Part shown: positions 55,901 to 64,000 of the stretch, piece after piece | Numbering within the stretch: the first letter of the stretch is position 1 | Layout of the letters: each line of letters starts with the position of its first letter | Source of the DNA: Novosphingobium nitrogenifigens DSM 19370 | GTDB taxonomy: Bacteria; Pseudomonadota; Alphaproteobacteria; Sphingomonadales; Sphingomonadaceae | Assembly (NCBI RefSeq): GCF_000192575.1 | Contig: NZ_GL876934.1 | Location: 62,001-126,000, forward strand | Length of the DNA: 64,000 nucleotides | Direction of reading: 5' to 3' | Program-made: the position numbers and the translations under genes | Notes under the pieces: generated by a model | What the model was told of the DNA's origin: nothing | Databases searched by the model: none | What the model saw: only the letters and a program-made list of their open reading frames with translations

Positions 55901-56220
55901 CGCGCAACATCGCGCTCGATACCGCGCTCGCCGACTGCGACGCCGCCGTGAAACTGGCGGCGAACACGCCATCCTATCTTGACAGTCGAGCCTTTGCCCG
56001 CCTGCGCGGCGGAGATACCAAGGGGGCAATCACCGACTATTCGGCAGCGCTCCACCAATCGCCCGACCTCGTCGCCTCGCTCTATGGCCGGGGTATCGCC
56101 TATGCCCGGCTGGGCGACCGCAACCGCGCGCTGGCCGACCTGTCACGCGCCCGCGCCGACAAGCCGGACATCGATACGGTCTGGGCCGATTATGGGGTGA
56201 CGCCGCCGCCGGGATTCTGA
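52951..56220 (+). CDS. Exported DUF3857/transglutaminase-like protein with TPR repeats
   Basis: The 1089-residue protein starts at a TTG with GGAGAG before it. A signal peptide (MRLRRSAALFLLSSMLTTPALA) is followed by DUF3857, a transglutaminase-like domain with a complete Cys338-His381-Asp396 triad (RYGDCKGKTALL, FDHVIVEA, YWLDGT), then a beta domain and about eight tetratricopeptide repeats from residue 680 on. Probably periplasmic; the substrate is unknown. The last 31 bases overlap the convergent amidase gene. Confidence 0.88.
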   Translation: MRLRRSAALFLLSSMLTTPALAAPDARPVIAPPPDWVLPATMPAAPTAIEGASVVDLLLDQQVRLIDGGVATYRANVYRIASSQGLDAGALQLNWDPSLETLTIHRYRILREGKVIDLVGTGAKLQVVQREKNLENATLDGELTASQQPEDLRAGDVIDLAYTIVRKDPATGGRAEGLYGPQDGVPYGRYRLRVTWPKGRTVQWRAAPGVVVPHLSEKGGESELLSDLANVTTPRPPSGAPAHYGMVNLVDLTEFPDWPSVSRAYAGLFAKAVAIAPDSPLKGEIARIAAASPDPVRRAELALALVEEQVRYLFIGMDDGGFVPAPADQTWQRRYGDCKGKTALLIALLSGLGIEARPVLVNTDDGDATAHRLPTMAGFDHVIVEATIAGRSYWLDGTRQGDTRLDRLVMPDMVVGLPATATGSGLIPMIEPAPTVPESLTSLALDASQGIEVPAPATGEMRFRGDQAAQVRMKYAGYSSTDLERALKKLWRDTYDFVTPDEVAAREEKDSGEFVISMKGKAKMDWYMSGSTRWYELDRARVGWKIKVERDGELNPDAPFAFDYPAWWANRETIILPQKGTGFALQAKDIDRTVGDLYAFHRKVAITDGVLRMENDTRALKDELPATQAVSVRDEMQTLANDGVFVRVPDNYLYTPADLVALAEDKPALAKAYVQNGAVRLDQADTAGSIADEKQAIAIDPKLSMAHAVLALAYSRTGKDDEAALHEADLVTDAKSWLPWAARGGVFLRRTDFAGAVAAYDKVLATNRNDVSALVGRGSAHLGLGHSAQALADFDAALAIMPKLPLQAARAVALAGVGRREEALDQADIAIARSPDDRQTRLLRIDVRYQTGDGAGALADADYLLAHKPTAQDYLLHAHLLPDNDTARREADIDAALKLDGKNAEAYLLRAQGAIATGRLALADTALGEAEKRKANALAVTSLRLDLLAKRGDATAALKLANEVVSSHPDDASTRNMVCWFKATRNIALDTALADCDAAVKLAANTPSYLDSRAFARLRGGDTKGAITDYSAALHQSPDLVASLYGRGIAYARLGDRNRALADLSRARADKPDIDTVWADYGVTPPPGF

Positions 56221-57731
56221 ACGGAATCGCGGTTCAGCACGGGACGGCGGGACAGGACGTCGCCCGCCACCTCTTCATAGGCCGCCGCAGCCGCGAGACA
56301 GGCTGCCTCGCCATGGACCGGGGCGACGATCTGCACGCCCATCGGCAAACCGCCGTCATTGAAACCGGCCGGAACCGCCAGCGCGGGACATCCGGCCAGC
56401 GTCACGAGGCAAGCGACTTTCATCCACTCGTGATAGCTGGTCATGGTTACCCCGCCGACGTGTCTGGGCCAGTCCTGCTCGATGGGAAAGGGAAAGACTT
56501 GGGCGCTCGGGACGATCCACAGATCGCACCGGCGAAACACGGACGCGACGGCCCGGCTCCATCGGGTGCGGACCGCCGACAAGGCACTGACATCATAGGC
56601 GGAAAGCGCCATGCCGCCTTCGATCTCCCAGATCGCCTCAGGCTTGAGCCCCGCACGCTTTGCGGGATCGCGATAGAGATCGATCATGCCCGAACCGTTG
56701 ATCCAGTGGCGCAAGCCGACAAAGGCACGCCAGGCTTCCTCGACAGGGAAATCGGGCACGACCTCGACAATGTCGGCCCCCATCGCGGCAAAGCGGTCGA
56801 GCGCCTGACGACAGGTGTCGAGGACACCTGGATCGAACGGGACCGCACCACCGAAATCGCCCGACCAGCCGATCCGCTTGCCGCGCAAGGACGCCGGTTC
56901 GACCATGCGCAAGGCTGCGGTATCGCACGCCTCCGACAGCGGCGCACGGATGTCGCGCCCCGCCATGACCGACAGCATCAGCGCAAGATCCCCGACATTG
57001 CGCGCCATCGGCCCGACCACACCGGGCGAAGGCAACCAGTCGTCGTTGGTGTCGGCAGGAATGCATCCCATTCCGGTGCGAAAACCGTAGACATTGTTCC
57101 ATGCGGCCGGATTGCGCAGGCTGCCGCCGTAATCGCTGCCGTCGGCCAGCGGCACCATGTCGAGCGCCAGAGCCACTGCCGCTCCGCCGCTGCTGCCTCC
57201 GGCCGAGCGGGACAAGTCGTAAGGATTGCGGGTCGCACCCCAGATCGGATTGACCGTGTGCGACCCCAGCCCGAATTCGGGCGTATTGGTCTTGCCGATG
57301 AAAGTCACACCCGCGCGGCGCAGGCGTTCGACCGGCAAACTGTCATGTCCGGCAATGTCGTGGGCAAAGATCGGCGAGCCCATCGTGAACGGCAATCCGG
57401 CCACCGGTTCGAGATCCTTGACCGCGTGGGGCAGGCCGTGGAGCGCCCCCAGCGGGATGCCTGCCCCCACGACCCGATCCGACGCCTCGGCTGCGCGCAC
57501 CATGGCGCCGCGATCCTGCAAACCGATGATCGCATTGACAGTGGGGTTGAGCGCATCGATCCGGTCGAGGAAAGCCTCCATCACCTCGACCGCCGAAATC
57601 CTGCGGGTCGCGATCGCTGCGACAAGGTCGCGTGCCGACCATGCCGTCAGCGGCCCGGACGGTCCGTCGGACGTTTCCCTGCGCCGGACGAGCGTTCCGG
57701 CAAGTGCGGCGATGGAAAAGCGGCTGGTCAT
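56190..57731 (-). CDS. Amidase-signature hydrolase
   Basis: The 513-residue protein has the amidase Ser-Ser-Lys triad: Lys105 (HAVKDLEP), Ser180 (SAGGSSGGAAV) and Ser204 (GSDYGGSLRNPA). The usual GSDTGGS has Tyr for Thr. ATG 57731 gives a normal N-terminus; a TTG at 57782 is possible. No signal peptide. Substrate unknown. Confidence 0.88.
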   Translation of the reverse strand: MTSRFSIAALAGTLVRRRETSDGPSGPLTAWSARDLVAAIATRRISAVEVMEAFLDRIDALNPTVNAIIGLQDRGAMVRAAEASDRVVGAGIPLGALHGLPHAVKDLEPVAGLPFTMGSPIFAHDIAGHDSLPVERLRRAGVTFIGKTNTPEFGLGSHTVNPIWGATRNPYDLSRSAGGSSGGAAVALALDMVPLADGSDYGGSLRNPAAWNNVYGFRTGMGCIPADTNDDWLPSPGVVGPMARNVGDLALMLSVMAGRDIRAPLSEACDTAALRMVEPASLRGKRIGWSGDFGGAVPFDPGVLDTCRQALDRFAAMGADIVEVVPDFPVEEAWRAFVGLRHWINGSGMIDLYRDPAKRAGLKPEAIWEIEGGMALSAYDVSALSAVRTRWSRAVASVFRRCDLWIVPSAQVFPFPIEQDWPRHVGGVTMTSYHEWMKVACLVTLAGCPALAVPAGFNDGGLPMGVQIVAPVHGEAACLAAAAAYEEVAGDVLSRRPVLNRDSVQNPGGGVTP

Positions 57732-57860
57732 GCCGGGAATGACAACGTCCCTTCCCCGCAAAGGCAAGAGCCCACCCAACAAAGAACAGCGATGGCCAAA
57801 GAGCAGCTATAGCCAAAGAACTCTGGGCCACGGCGCGGGGTGGTGCCATATCCTCCGCCC

Positions 57861-58277
57861 ATGAGACAGGCAGCCGACGAACTCGTCATCGCAACCAACG
57901 GCAAGGGGCTGGTCGAACTGACCGACGCCGTCGTTCGCTGGGTCCGCGAACAAGGCATGACCACCGGACTGCTGACCATGCTGTGCCGCCACACCTCGGC
58001 ATCGCTGTGCATTCAGGAAAATGCCGCGCGCGAAGTCCGGGGCGACATCCTGCGCTGGCTCGACCGCATGGCCCCCGAAAACGGGACTTATGCCCACGAC
58101 GACGAAGGGCCGGACGACATGCCCGCCCATCTCAAGGCCATCCTGACCGGCGTCACCCTGTCGATCCCGGTGATGAACGGAAAACCGGCCTTGGGTACAT
58201 GGCAAGGGATCTATCTCGTCGAACACCGGATTGCACCGCATCGGCGCCATCTTGCCATGCACCTTATGGGCAACTAA
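57861..58277 (+). CDS. YjbQ/UPF0047 family protein
   Basis: The 138-residue protein has the family motif LLTMLCRHTSASLCIQENA and ALGTWQGIYLVEHR. YjbQ proteins have weak thiamine-phosphate synthase activity. The start may be ATG 57861 or GTG 57840. Confidence 0.9.
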   Translation: MRQAADELVIATNGKGLVELTDAVVRWVREQGMTTGLLTMLCRHTSASLCIQENAAREVRGDILRWLDRMAPENGTYAHDDEGPDDMPAHLKAILTGVTLSIPVMNGKPALGTWQGIYLVEHRIAPHRRHLAMHLMGN

Positions 58278-58351
58278 CCTTTCGCAAACCCATATTCCGT
58301 CACAATACGCGCCGCGCCGGTCCCCTCCCCCAGCGCCTCCCCCCGCACACG

Positions 58352-58555
58352 ATGATCGGATCCGAAGTCATGCCGCACAAGACTGTCCCTGCCCAGTACT
58401 GGCCCGACGAGCGCCTGCTGAAAGCGGCTGCCCTGATGCAAGAGGCACTCGACCTGCTCGACAGCGTGGGCGAAACCCGCTCGGCCGTGCATCTTCAACA
58501 CGCGATCGACGTGCTGGGGGACACCCCGCGTTACCCGCAGGCTCACGCGGGGTGA
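58352..58555 (+). CDS. Small conserved-looking protein of unknown function
   Basis: The 67-residue protein is helical (ERLLKAAALMQEALDLLDSV, then AVHLQHAIDVLGDTP), with no signal peptide. A start at ATG 58370 is also possible. It follows yjbQ by 74 bases. Confidence 0.55.
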   Translation: MIGSEVMPHKTVPAQYWPDERLLKAAALMQEALDLLDSVGETRSAVHLQHAIDVLGDTPRYPQAHAG

Positions 58556-59383
58556 TCATTCGGACGGTGAATTGTTCTCAGGGCGCTGCTTGAGATACCG
58601 CCGGACAACGACCACGCCACCCCAGCCAAGAGCCAACAGCGCCATCCACGGCACCAAGGTCACGGCAGCGAAAACCATGAAGGACAGGCTGCCCAGTATA
58701 TTGGACCAGCCGTCCTTGATCGCTCCGACAAAGGGCCCGTCACTCAGACTGAGATCGACGGCACCGGATTCGTAATCGAGCCTCATGGGAGTGGATGCCA
58801 AGGCCCGCGCAGCATTCTGCGCGACACCATTGCTCTGACGGGAACTGTCCGCAAGGAAAGCAAGACGCTGCTCGAGCATGGAACGCTCCGCAGCGGGCAA
58901 CCCCGGCTTTGCCAATTGCGCCTTGACCTGCTCGCGCTCGTTATTCTGTGAGGCTGTGTCGGCATTGGCGGAAGCGAGAGCGGCTCCCATCTCCTCGCTC
59001 TCGATCCGCACATCGTCCAGCATGCCACCATGTTTGCCGACGACCTCGATCGCCAACTTCCCGAAACGCCGCGCGGCATCCGGGGCAAGCCGCAGCGAAA
59101 GGCTCGCGTCGACCCGCCGATCGCGTCCGACATGATAGGTCATGCCGGTGACACGGCAGACCGTCGGCCCCAAAGCCTCGCACTGCGACGCATGATCTTC
59201 CTGCGTTGCGGCGATGCGTTCAACCGGCAGACGAAATCCATAATTGAAACTGATCGCAAGATCCGGCTGGGCCGAAACTTCCACATTTGGGCCGGGTCCG
59301 CTTTCCGGCTCACTTGCCTCCGGTGCTTTTTCAGAACACGCGGAAAGACACAAAAGCGCAGCACCCAAACAAATTCTACGCAT
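58556..59383 (-). CDS. DUF4349 lipoprotein
   Basis: The 275-residue protein has a lipobox (LCLSAC, Cys16), a DUF4349-like region with the RFGKLAIEVVGKHGGML segment and a coiled coil (about 150-185), and a C-terminal membrane helix (about 228-262). Probably membrane-anchored at both ends. Function unknown. Confidence 0.82.
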   Translation of the reverse strand: MRRICLGAALLCLSACSEKAPEASEPESGPGPNVEVSAQPDLAISFNYGFRLPVERIAATQEDHASQCEALGPTVCRVTGMTYHVGRDRRVDASLSLRLAPDAARRFGKLAIEVVGKHGGMLDDVRIESEEMGAALASANADTASQNNEREQVKAQLAKPGLPAAERSMLEQRLAFLADSSRQSNGVAQNAARALASTPMRLDYESGAVDLSLSDGPFVGAIKDGWSNILGSLSFMVFAAVTLVPWMALLALGWGGVVVVRRYLKQRPENNSPSE

Positions 59384-59444
59384 AACCGGATGCCCCCAAT
59401 CCGAACTGATCCCCCCCTCCCCTATCTCGTAAAACTATATTCAA

Positions 59445-59491
59445 AAAGAACAAAATGATCCCGCCCGGTATCTTTGCGGATACCGGGCGGG
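59445..59491 (-). terminator. Terminator of clpB
   Basis: CCCGCCCGGTATC (59460-59472) and GATACCGGGCGGG (59479-59491) form a perfect 13-base stem, followed on the minus strand by a T-rich run (TTTTGTTCTTTTTG). It lies 39 bases past the clpB stop. Confidence 0.9.
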
Positions 59492-59530
59492 TCATTGACA
59501 GAGGCTGTTGGAACCTGAACGATCAGGCTA

Positions 59531-62110
59531 TCATTCGACCGTGAACGTCAGCGCGCCGTCGCCTTCGTCGATGTGGACGGCATGACCGTCCGGCACATCC
59601 CCGGAGAGCAGCTTTTCGGCGAGCGGGTCCTGCAGGTACCGCTGCACCGCCCGCTTCAACGGCCGTGCGCCATAGACCGGGTCGTAACCGACCCGACCCA
59701 GCCAACGCTTGGCCGCGTCCGACAGGTCGAGCGTGATCTTCCGGTCCTTGAGCAGGTTTGCCACCCGCGCGACCTGAATATCCACGATCGGTGCCATGTG
59801 TTCCTGACCCAGGCGGTGGAAGAGAATGATCTCGTCCAGCCGGTTGAGGAACTCCGGACGGAAATGGGCACGCACGACTTCCATGACCTGCGGCTCGACG
59901 CTGCTGGCGTCGGCGCCGTCGGGCAGGTTGGCAAGGTACTGGCTGCCGAGGTTGCTGGTCAGGATGATCAGCGTGTTGGTGAAATCCACCACGCGTCCCT
60001 GCCCATCGGTCAACCGCCCGTCGTCGAGCACTTGCAGCAGCACGTTGAACACGTCCTGATGCGCCTTTTCCACTTCGTCGAACAACACGACCTGATAAGG
60101 CCGACGCCGCACCGCCTCGGTCAGCACACCGCCTTCGTCATACCCGACATAGCCCGGAGGCGCACCGATCAGACGGCTGACGCTGTGCTTTTCCATGAAT
60201 TCCGACATGTCGATGCGGACCATGGCGTTGTCGTCGTCGAACATGAACCCGGCCAGAGCCTTGGTCAGCTCGGTCTTGCCGACACCCGTGGGGCCAAGGA
60301 AGAGGAAGCTGCCCAAAGGCCGGTTCGGATCCTGAAGCCCCGCACGGGCACGGCGCACCGCCTTCGACACGGCCGTGACTGCATCCTTCTGGCCGATCAC
60401 CCGCTTGCCGAGCGCGTCTTCCATATGGAGCAGCTTTTCCCGTTCGCCTTCCATCATCCGGTCGACCGGGATCCCGGTCCAGCGGCTGACGACGGCGGCG
60501 ATGTCCTCGGCGGTCACTTCCTCGCGCAGCAACGCATTCTGGGCGGTGCTCCGCGCTTCGGCGAGTTGCCGTTCGAGTTCGGGAATGCGGCCATAGGCCA
60601 GTTCCCCGGCACGGGCGAGATTGCCCTGCCGCTGTGCCTGTTCGAGTTCGATCCTGGCAGCGTCGAGTGCTTCCTTGATCTTGCCTTCGGCAGCGATCTT
60701 GTCGCGCTCGTTCTGCCAGCGGGTGGTCAGCTCGCTCGACTGCTGTTCAAGGTTGGCGAGTTCTTCGCGCAAGTTGACCAGCCGATCCTTGGACGCGGCG
60801 TCGCTTTCCTTGGCGAGCGCCATTTCCTCGATCTTGAGCTGGATGATCCGGCGGTCGAGATTCTCGATTTCCTCGGGCTTGGATTCCACTTCCATGCGGA
60901 TGCGGCTCGCCGCCTCGTCCATGAGGTCGATGGCCTTGTCCGGCAGAAAACGGTCGGCAATGTAACGGTTCGACAGCGTGGCCGCCGCGACGATCGCATT
61001 GTCGGCAATCCGCACGCCATGGTGCAGTTCGTACTTCTCCTTGATCCCGCGCAGGATCGAGATGGTGTCCTCGACCGTCGGCTCACCCACGAAGACGGGC
61101 TGGAACCGCCGCTGCAACGCGGGGTCCTTTTCCACGTACTTCTGATACTCGTCGAGCGTGGTCGCACCGATGCAGTGCAGCTCGCCGCGCGCCAGAGCCG
61201 GCTTCAGAAGGTTCGAGGCATCCATCGCGCCGTCGGTCTTGCCCGCGCCGATCAGGGTGTGCATCTCGTCGATGAAGAGGATGATTTCCCCTTCGGCACC
61301 CTTCACTTCGTCGAGCACGGCCTTCAACCGTTCCTCGAACTCGCCGCGATACTTGGCCCCCGCGATCAGCGCGCCCATGTCGAGCGCCATCAGCCGACGA
61401 TGACGCAGGCTTTCGGGCACGTCGCCATTGGCGATGCGCAGGGCAAGCCCTTCGGCGATCGCCGTCTTGCCGACGCCGGGTTCGCCGATCAGCGCAGGGT
61501 TGTTCTTGGTGCGCCGGGCAAGGATCTGGACCGTGCGGCGAATTTCCTCGTCGCGACCGATCACCGGGTCGAGCTTGCCCTCGCGCGCCGCTTCGGTCAG
61601 GTCGCGGGCATATTTCTTCATCGCGTCATAGGCGTTTTCGGCCCCGGCGCTGTCGGCCGTGCGTCCGCCGCGCAGGGCGGTAATCGCCGCTTCAAGCCCG
61701 GCCGGAGTGACATTGGCCGCTTTCAGCGCCTGTCCAGCCGACGTGGTGGTCGCAAGCGCAAGCGCCAGCAACAGCCGTTCGACCGTCACATAGCTGTCGC
61801 CCGACTTGGTCGCGACCTGTTCGGCCTGATCGAGCACGCGCACCGCGTCGTTGTCGAAACCGGGCGAGGCTTGCGCACCCGATCCAGTCACCGCCGCGAC
61901 CTTGCCCAATGCCTTGTCGATTTCGGCATTGGCAATCACGGGGTTGCCACCGGCGCGCTGGATCAGCCCGCTGGCCATGCCTTCACCATCCTCCAGCAGA
62001 GCCTTGAGCAGATGGTCAGGCGAAATGCGCTGGTGATTGAGCCGGATGGCGAGAGTCTGCGCCGCTTGCAGGAAGCCCTTGGCGCGGTCGGTGAATTTTT
62101 CGAGGTTCAT
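59531..62110 (-). CDS. clpB: ATP-dependent disaggregase ClpB
   Basis: The 859-residue AAA+ chaperone has the N domain ([20 protein letters not shown]), a first AAA domain ([15 protein letters not shown]), the coiled-coil M domain, and a second AAA domain ([16 protein letters not shown]). It works with DnaK to dissolve aggregates. ATG 62110 ([11 protein letters not shown]) is the start; the upstream open frame is not coding. Confidence 0.97.
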   Translation of the reverse strand: MNLEKFTDRAKGFLQAAQTLAIRLNHQRISPDHLLKALLEDGEGMASGLIQRAGGNPVIANAEIDKALGKVAAVTGSGAQASPGFDNDAVRVLDQAEQVATKSGDSYVTVERLLLALALATTTSAGQALKAANVTPAGLEAAITALRGGRTADSAGAENAYDAMKKYARDLTEAAREGKLDPVIGRDEEIRRTVQILARRTKNNPALIGEPGVGKTAIAEGLALRIANGDVPESLRHRRLMALDMGALIAGAKYRGEFEERLKAVLDEVKGAEGEIILFIDEMHTLIGAGKTDGAMDASNLLKPALARGELHCIGATTLDEYQKYVEKDPALQRRFQPVFVGEPTVEDTISILRGIKEKYELHHGVRIADNAIVAAATLSNRYIADRFLPDKAIDLMDEAASRIRMEVESKPEEIENLDRRIIQLKIEEMALAKESDAASKDRLVNLREELANLEQQSSELTTRWQNERDKIAAEGKIKEALDAARIELEQAQRQGNLARAGELAYGRIPELERQLAEARSTAQNALLREEVTAEDIAAVVSRWTGIPVDRMMEGEREKLLHMEDALGKRVIGQKDAVTAVSKAVRRARAGLQDPNRPLGSFLFLGPTGVGKTELTKALAGFMFDDDNAMVRIDMSEFMEKHSVSRLIGAPPGYVGYDEGGVLTEAVRRRPYQVVLFDEVEKAHQDVFNVLLQVLDDGRLTDGQGRVVDFTNTLIILTSNLGSQYLANLPDGADASSVEPQVMEVVRAHFRPEFLNRLDEIILFHRLGQEHMAPIVDIQVARVANLLKDRKITLDLSDAAKRWLGRVGYDPVYGARPLKRAVQRYLQDPLAEKLLSGDVPDGHAVHIDEGDGALTFTVE

Positions 62111-62359
62111 GGGTACTGTTTCCCTCCTGATACCGACCAGATAGTGTGGCTTTTTAGTCACACAAGGAGGTGGATCAAATTTCCTTGTCGTTTTGATCAC
62201 TTCGGTCCGCGCCAGAGGTTCTGCGCCTTTCGAATGACAGCATGGCGACCGTCTCGGCTTCGTCATCGCAATCGCATCGGCCTGTAACATACCCCGGTTA
62301 CCCGCCCCGTGACGCGCCGTCTGCGTCGCAACCATTTCAAGATGTTCGGGGACCTTTCG
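62111..62359. promoter_or_regulatory. Divergent promoter region of clpB and the TonB receptor
   Basis: On the minus strand, CTTGTGTGACTAAAAAG followed by CCACACTAT about 45 bases upstream of clpB resembles a heat-shock (sigma-32) promoter, CTTG-N13-CC...TAT. No clear promoter could be read for the receptor. Confidence 0.35.
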
Positions 62360-64000
62360 ATGATCCTGTTTCGCACGCGGCTGGTGCTGACCGCATCCGG
62401 CCTGACCCTTGCCGCGCTCGGCGCCCTGCCTGCCCTTGCCGCCGAAGCTCCTGCGGCCCCCGCGACCGCTGCGCCCGCCGCTGCCGAAACCTCTGCCGCA
62501 CCCGATGCATCCGGGGATCAGCTGTCCGAAATCGTCGTCACGGCTGAAAAGCGTCCGCAAAGCCTGCAGACGACGCCGATCGCGATCTCGGTGCTCGACA
62601 GCAATACCCTGACCAACCGCCATGTCGTCTCGCTGCTCGACATCGGTGACGGCGCGGTTCCCTCGCTGCGCGTGGCGCCGTTCTATTCGCGCAATTCCGC
62701 ACTCGTCCTCAACGTGCGCGGCGTCGGCGTGCTCTCGGACAGCAACCAGCCCGCCCGTGACCAGGGCGTGGGCGTCTATATCGACGGGGTCTATCTTGGC
62801 CGTGCACAGGGTCTGGGCACCGCGCTGTTCGACATCGAAAGCATCGAAGTGCTCAAGGGGCCGCAGGGCACCCTGTTCGGCCGCAATACCGAAGGCGGCG
62901 CCGTCTCGATCGTGACGCGCAAGCCGAGCGGCGAATTCCATCTCAACACCACGGTCGGCTACGGCAACTACGGCGCCTACAAGGGCGAAATCCACCTCGA
63001 CCTGCCGAGCTGGCACAACATCGCGGTCAAGATCGACGGCGTCGTCTCGCACCGCGACGGCACGGTCAAGAACCCGCTGGCCGGACAGACCGACTTCAAC
63101 GCCTATGACAAGCGCGGCCTCCATGCCGAGGCGCTGTGGAAACCGGTCTCGAACTTCTCGGCCGACTATTCGTTCGACATGTCCTATGACAGCTCGACGC
63201 CCTATTACCTTCAGGGGCTTACCCACGGCACCGTCGCCCAGGCCCCCGCGCTCTATCTTCAGCCCACCCGCGCCGATGTCGCCAATATCGGCGCCGTGCA
63301 GCAGGCCAGCGTCGGCAAGACGTTTGGCCATCGCCTGACGCTCGACTGGGACATCGCGCCCTCGATCAAGCTCAAGTCGATCAGCTCATACCGGACGCTG
63401 TCGCAGGGCCAATACGACAACGGCTCGGTCAACGGCAGTGCCTATACTGCGGGCGGCTCATTCGCGCGCTATTCGCTCGCCCATTTCTGGCAGCATCAGG
63501 GTAGCCAGGAATTCCAGCTGATCGGCGAAACCGGTGAATTCAAGTATGTCGCGGGCGCGATGTACTACATCGAAACCGTGCAGGACGACGCGCAGGCGTT
63601 CTATACCATGCAGTGGAATTCGACCGGAACGGCCGGGACGGTGATCTCGCCGCTGACGGCCAAGGTCAACGGCGTCTCGGGCACTTACGACTATTCCAAC
63701 TATCCCGCCGCCCGCGCCAGCCACGTCACCAGCCAGTCGCTCGGCGTGTTCGGGCAGGCGACCTGGACCCCGGCATTCCTGGGCAACATCGCCCACCTGA
63801 CCGGCGGGTTGCGCTGGAGCCGCGACATCAAGCACGGCGACCTGTTCCTGCTCAACGGCGCCACGCCGGTTTCGGCCACCACCGGCCAGACTTCGCCCTA
63901 TTACATGTACAGCAGCTGGTCGCGGGTCGATCCCATGGTCAACATCGCCGTCGACGTGACGCGCGACGTCCACCTCTACGGCAAGTGGAGCACCGGCTAT
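62360..64000 (+). CDS. TonB-dependent receptor, 3' partial
   Basis: The gene runs off the right edge after 547 codons. It has a signal peptide ([20 protein letters not shown]), a TonB-box-like [13 protein letters not shown], a plug with VEVL-like [20 protein letters not shown], and the start of the barrel. GGGGA before ATG 62360 supports this start; ATG 62342 is in frame. Substrate unknown. Confidence 0.93.
   Translation, partial: MILFRTRLVLTASGLTLAALGALPALAAEAPAAPATAAPAAAETSAAPDASGDQLSEIVVTAEKRPQSLQTTPIAISVLDSNTLTNRHVVSLLDIGDGAVPSLRVAPFYSRNSALVLNVRGVGVLSDSNQPARDQGVGVYIDGVYLGRAQGLGTALFDIESIEVLKGPQGTLFGRNTEGGAVSIVTRKPSGEFHLNTTVGYGNYGAYKGEIHLDLPSWHNIAVKIDGVVSHRDGTVKNPLAGQTDFNAYDKRGLHAEALWKPVSNFSADYSFDMSYDSSTPYYLQGLTHGTVAQAPALYLQPTRADVANIGAVQQASVGKTFGHRLTLDWDIAPSIKLKSISSYRTLSQGQYDNGSVNGSAYTAGGSFARYSLAHFWQHQGSQEFQLIGETGEFKYVAGAMYYIETVQDDAQAFYTMQWNSTGTAGTVISPLTAKVNGVSGTYDYSNYPAARASHVTSQSLGVFGQATWTPAFLGNIAHLTGGLRWSRDIKHGDLFLLNGATPVSATTGQTSPYYMYSSWSRVDPMVNIAVDVTRDVHLYGKWSTGY

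Noticed and set aside
62111-63331. Minus-strand extension of the clpB frame upstream of 62110
   Set aside because: It lies opposite the TonB receptor; ClpB homology begins exactly at [11 protein letters not shown], and the extension is low-complexity.

Overview
The window reads as a chromosomal segment of a GC-rich alphaproteobacterium, most likely a sphingomonad (Novosphingobium/Sphingobium-like). This is inferred from the gene families present: two large TonB-dependent receptors, a PhyR/NepR/EcfG general stress response core, an alpha-type SspB, a tolQRAB-pal locus, a hisBHAFE operon and a 531-residue isocitrate lyase with its XRE/IrrE-type regulator. I see no rRNA, tRNA, CRISPR array, integrase or insertion sequence. 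Both outermost genes are cut by the window edges.

Layout. 1-14.9 kb is a catabolic island that looks built for methylated quaternary amines or related esters: a flavin/FeS demethylase-type oxidoreductase (cut at the left edge), a LysR regulator, a GbcA-like Rieske oxygenase with its reductase, a POT transporter, a small exported protein, a CocE/NonD hydrolase, a TPR-sulfotransferase, a TonB receptor and a second Rieske oxygenase. 15-18.6 kb holds the glyoxylate-shunt gene aceA, an unannotated 52-residue gene behind it, and the divergent regulator. 18.7-25 kb is housekeeping: acetyltransferase, DUF1285, Nudix, CCA-type nucleotidyltransferase, chemoreceptor, PDZ-less HtrA-type protease and a J-domain protein. 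25.2-30 kb is pal-tolB-tolA-tolR-tolQ-ybgC on the minus strand. 30.1-33.9 kb is hinT-hisE-hisF-hisA-hisH-hisB, with a 55-residue PEP-CTERM-like exported microprotein between hisF and hisE. 34-38.3 kb carries sspB, gmk, a metallophosphoesterase and small envelope proteins. 38.3-41.3 kb is a three-gene phosphorelay (CHASE3-like kinase, lone receiver, receiver-HisKA_2 kinase), followed by an OmpA-like porin. 42.7-44.6 kb is the general stress response core: ecfG divergent from phyR-nepR.

44.7-52.7 kb is an acyl-CoA catabolic locus in two divergent arms. One arm is a heteromeric-type acyl-CoA dehydrogenase pair plus an SDR. The other is an SDR, an ACAD10/11-type dehydrogenase, a zinc alcohol dehydrogenase and an APH-fold kinase. 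The kinase plus ACAD10/11 pair looks like a split version of the animal ACAD10/11 fusion and of the LvaA/LvaC levulinate pair, suggesting 4-hydroxyacyl-CoA breakdown through a phosphorylated intermediate. An 18-base near-identical palindromic sequence precedes both dehydrogenase arms and is a good operator candidate. 53-62.1 kb has a DUF3857/transglutaminase/TPR exported protein, an amidase, YjbQ, a small protein, a DUF4349 lipoprotein and clpB. A second TonB receptor runs off the right edge.

Three intergenic sites (1.66, 10.65 and 52.67 kb) carry related copies of a hairpin repeat whose loop contains TACTATC in two of the three. The 1.66 kb copy looks like an internal-deletion derivative of the 52.67 kb type. 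Gene starts were set from ribosome-binding sites where these were visible and are noted where uncertain.
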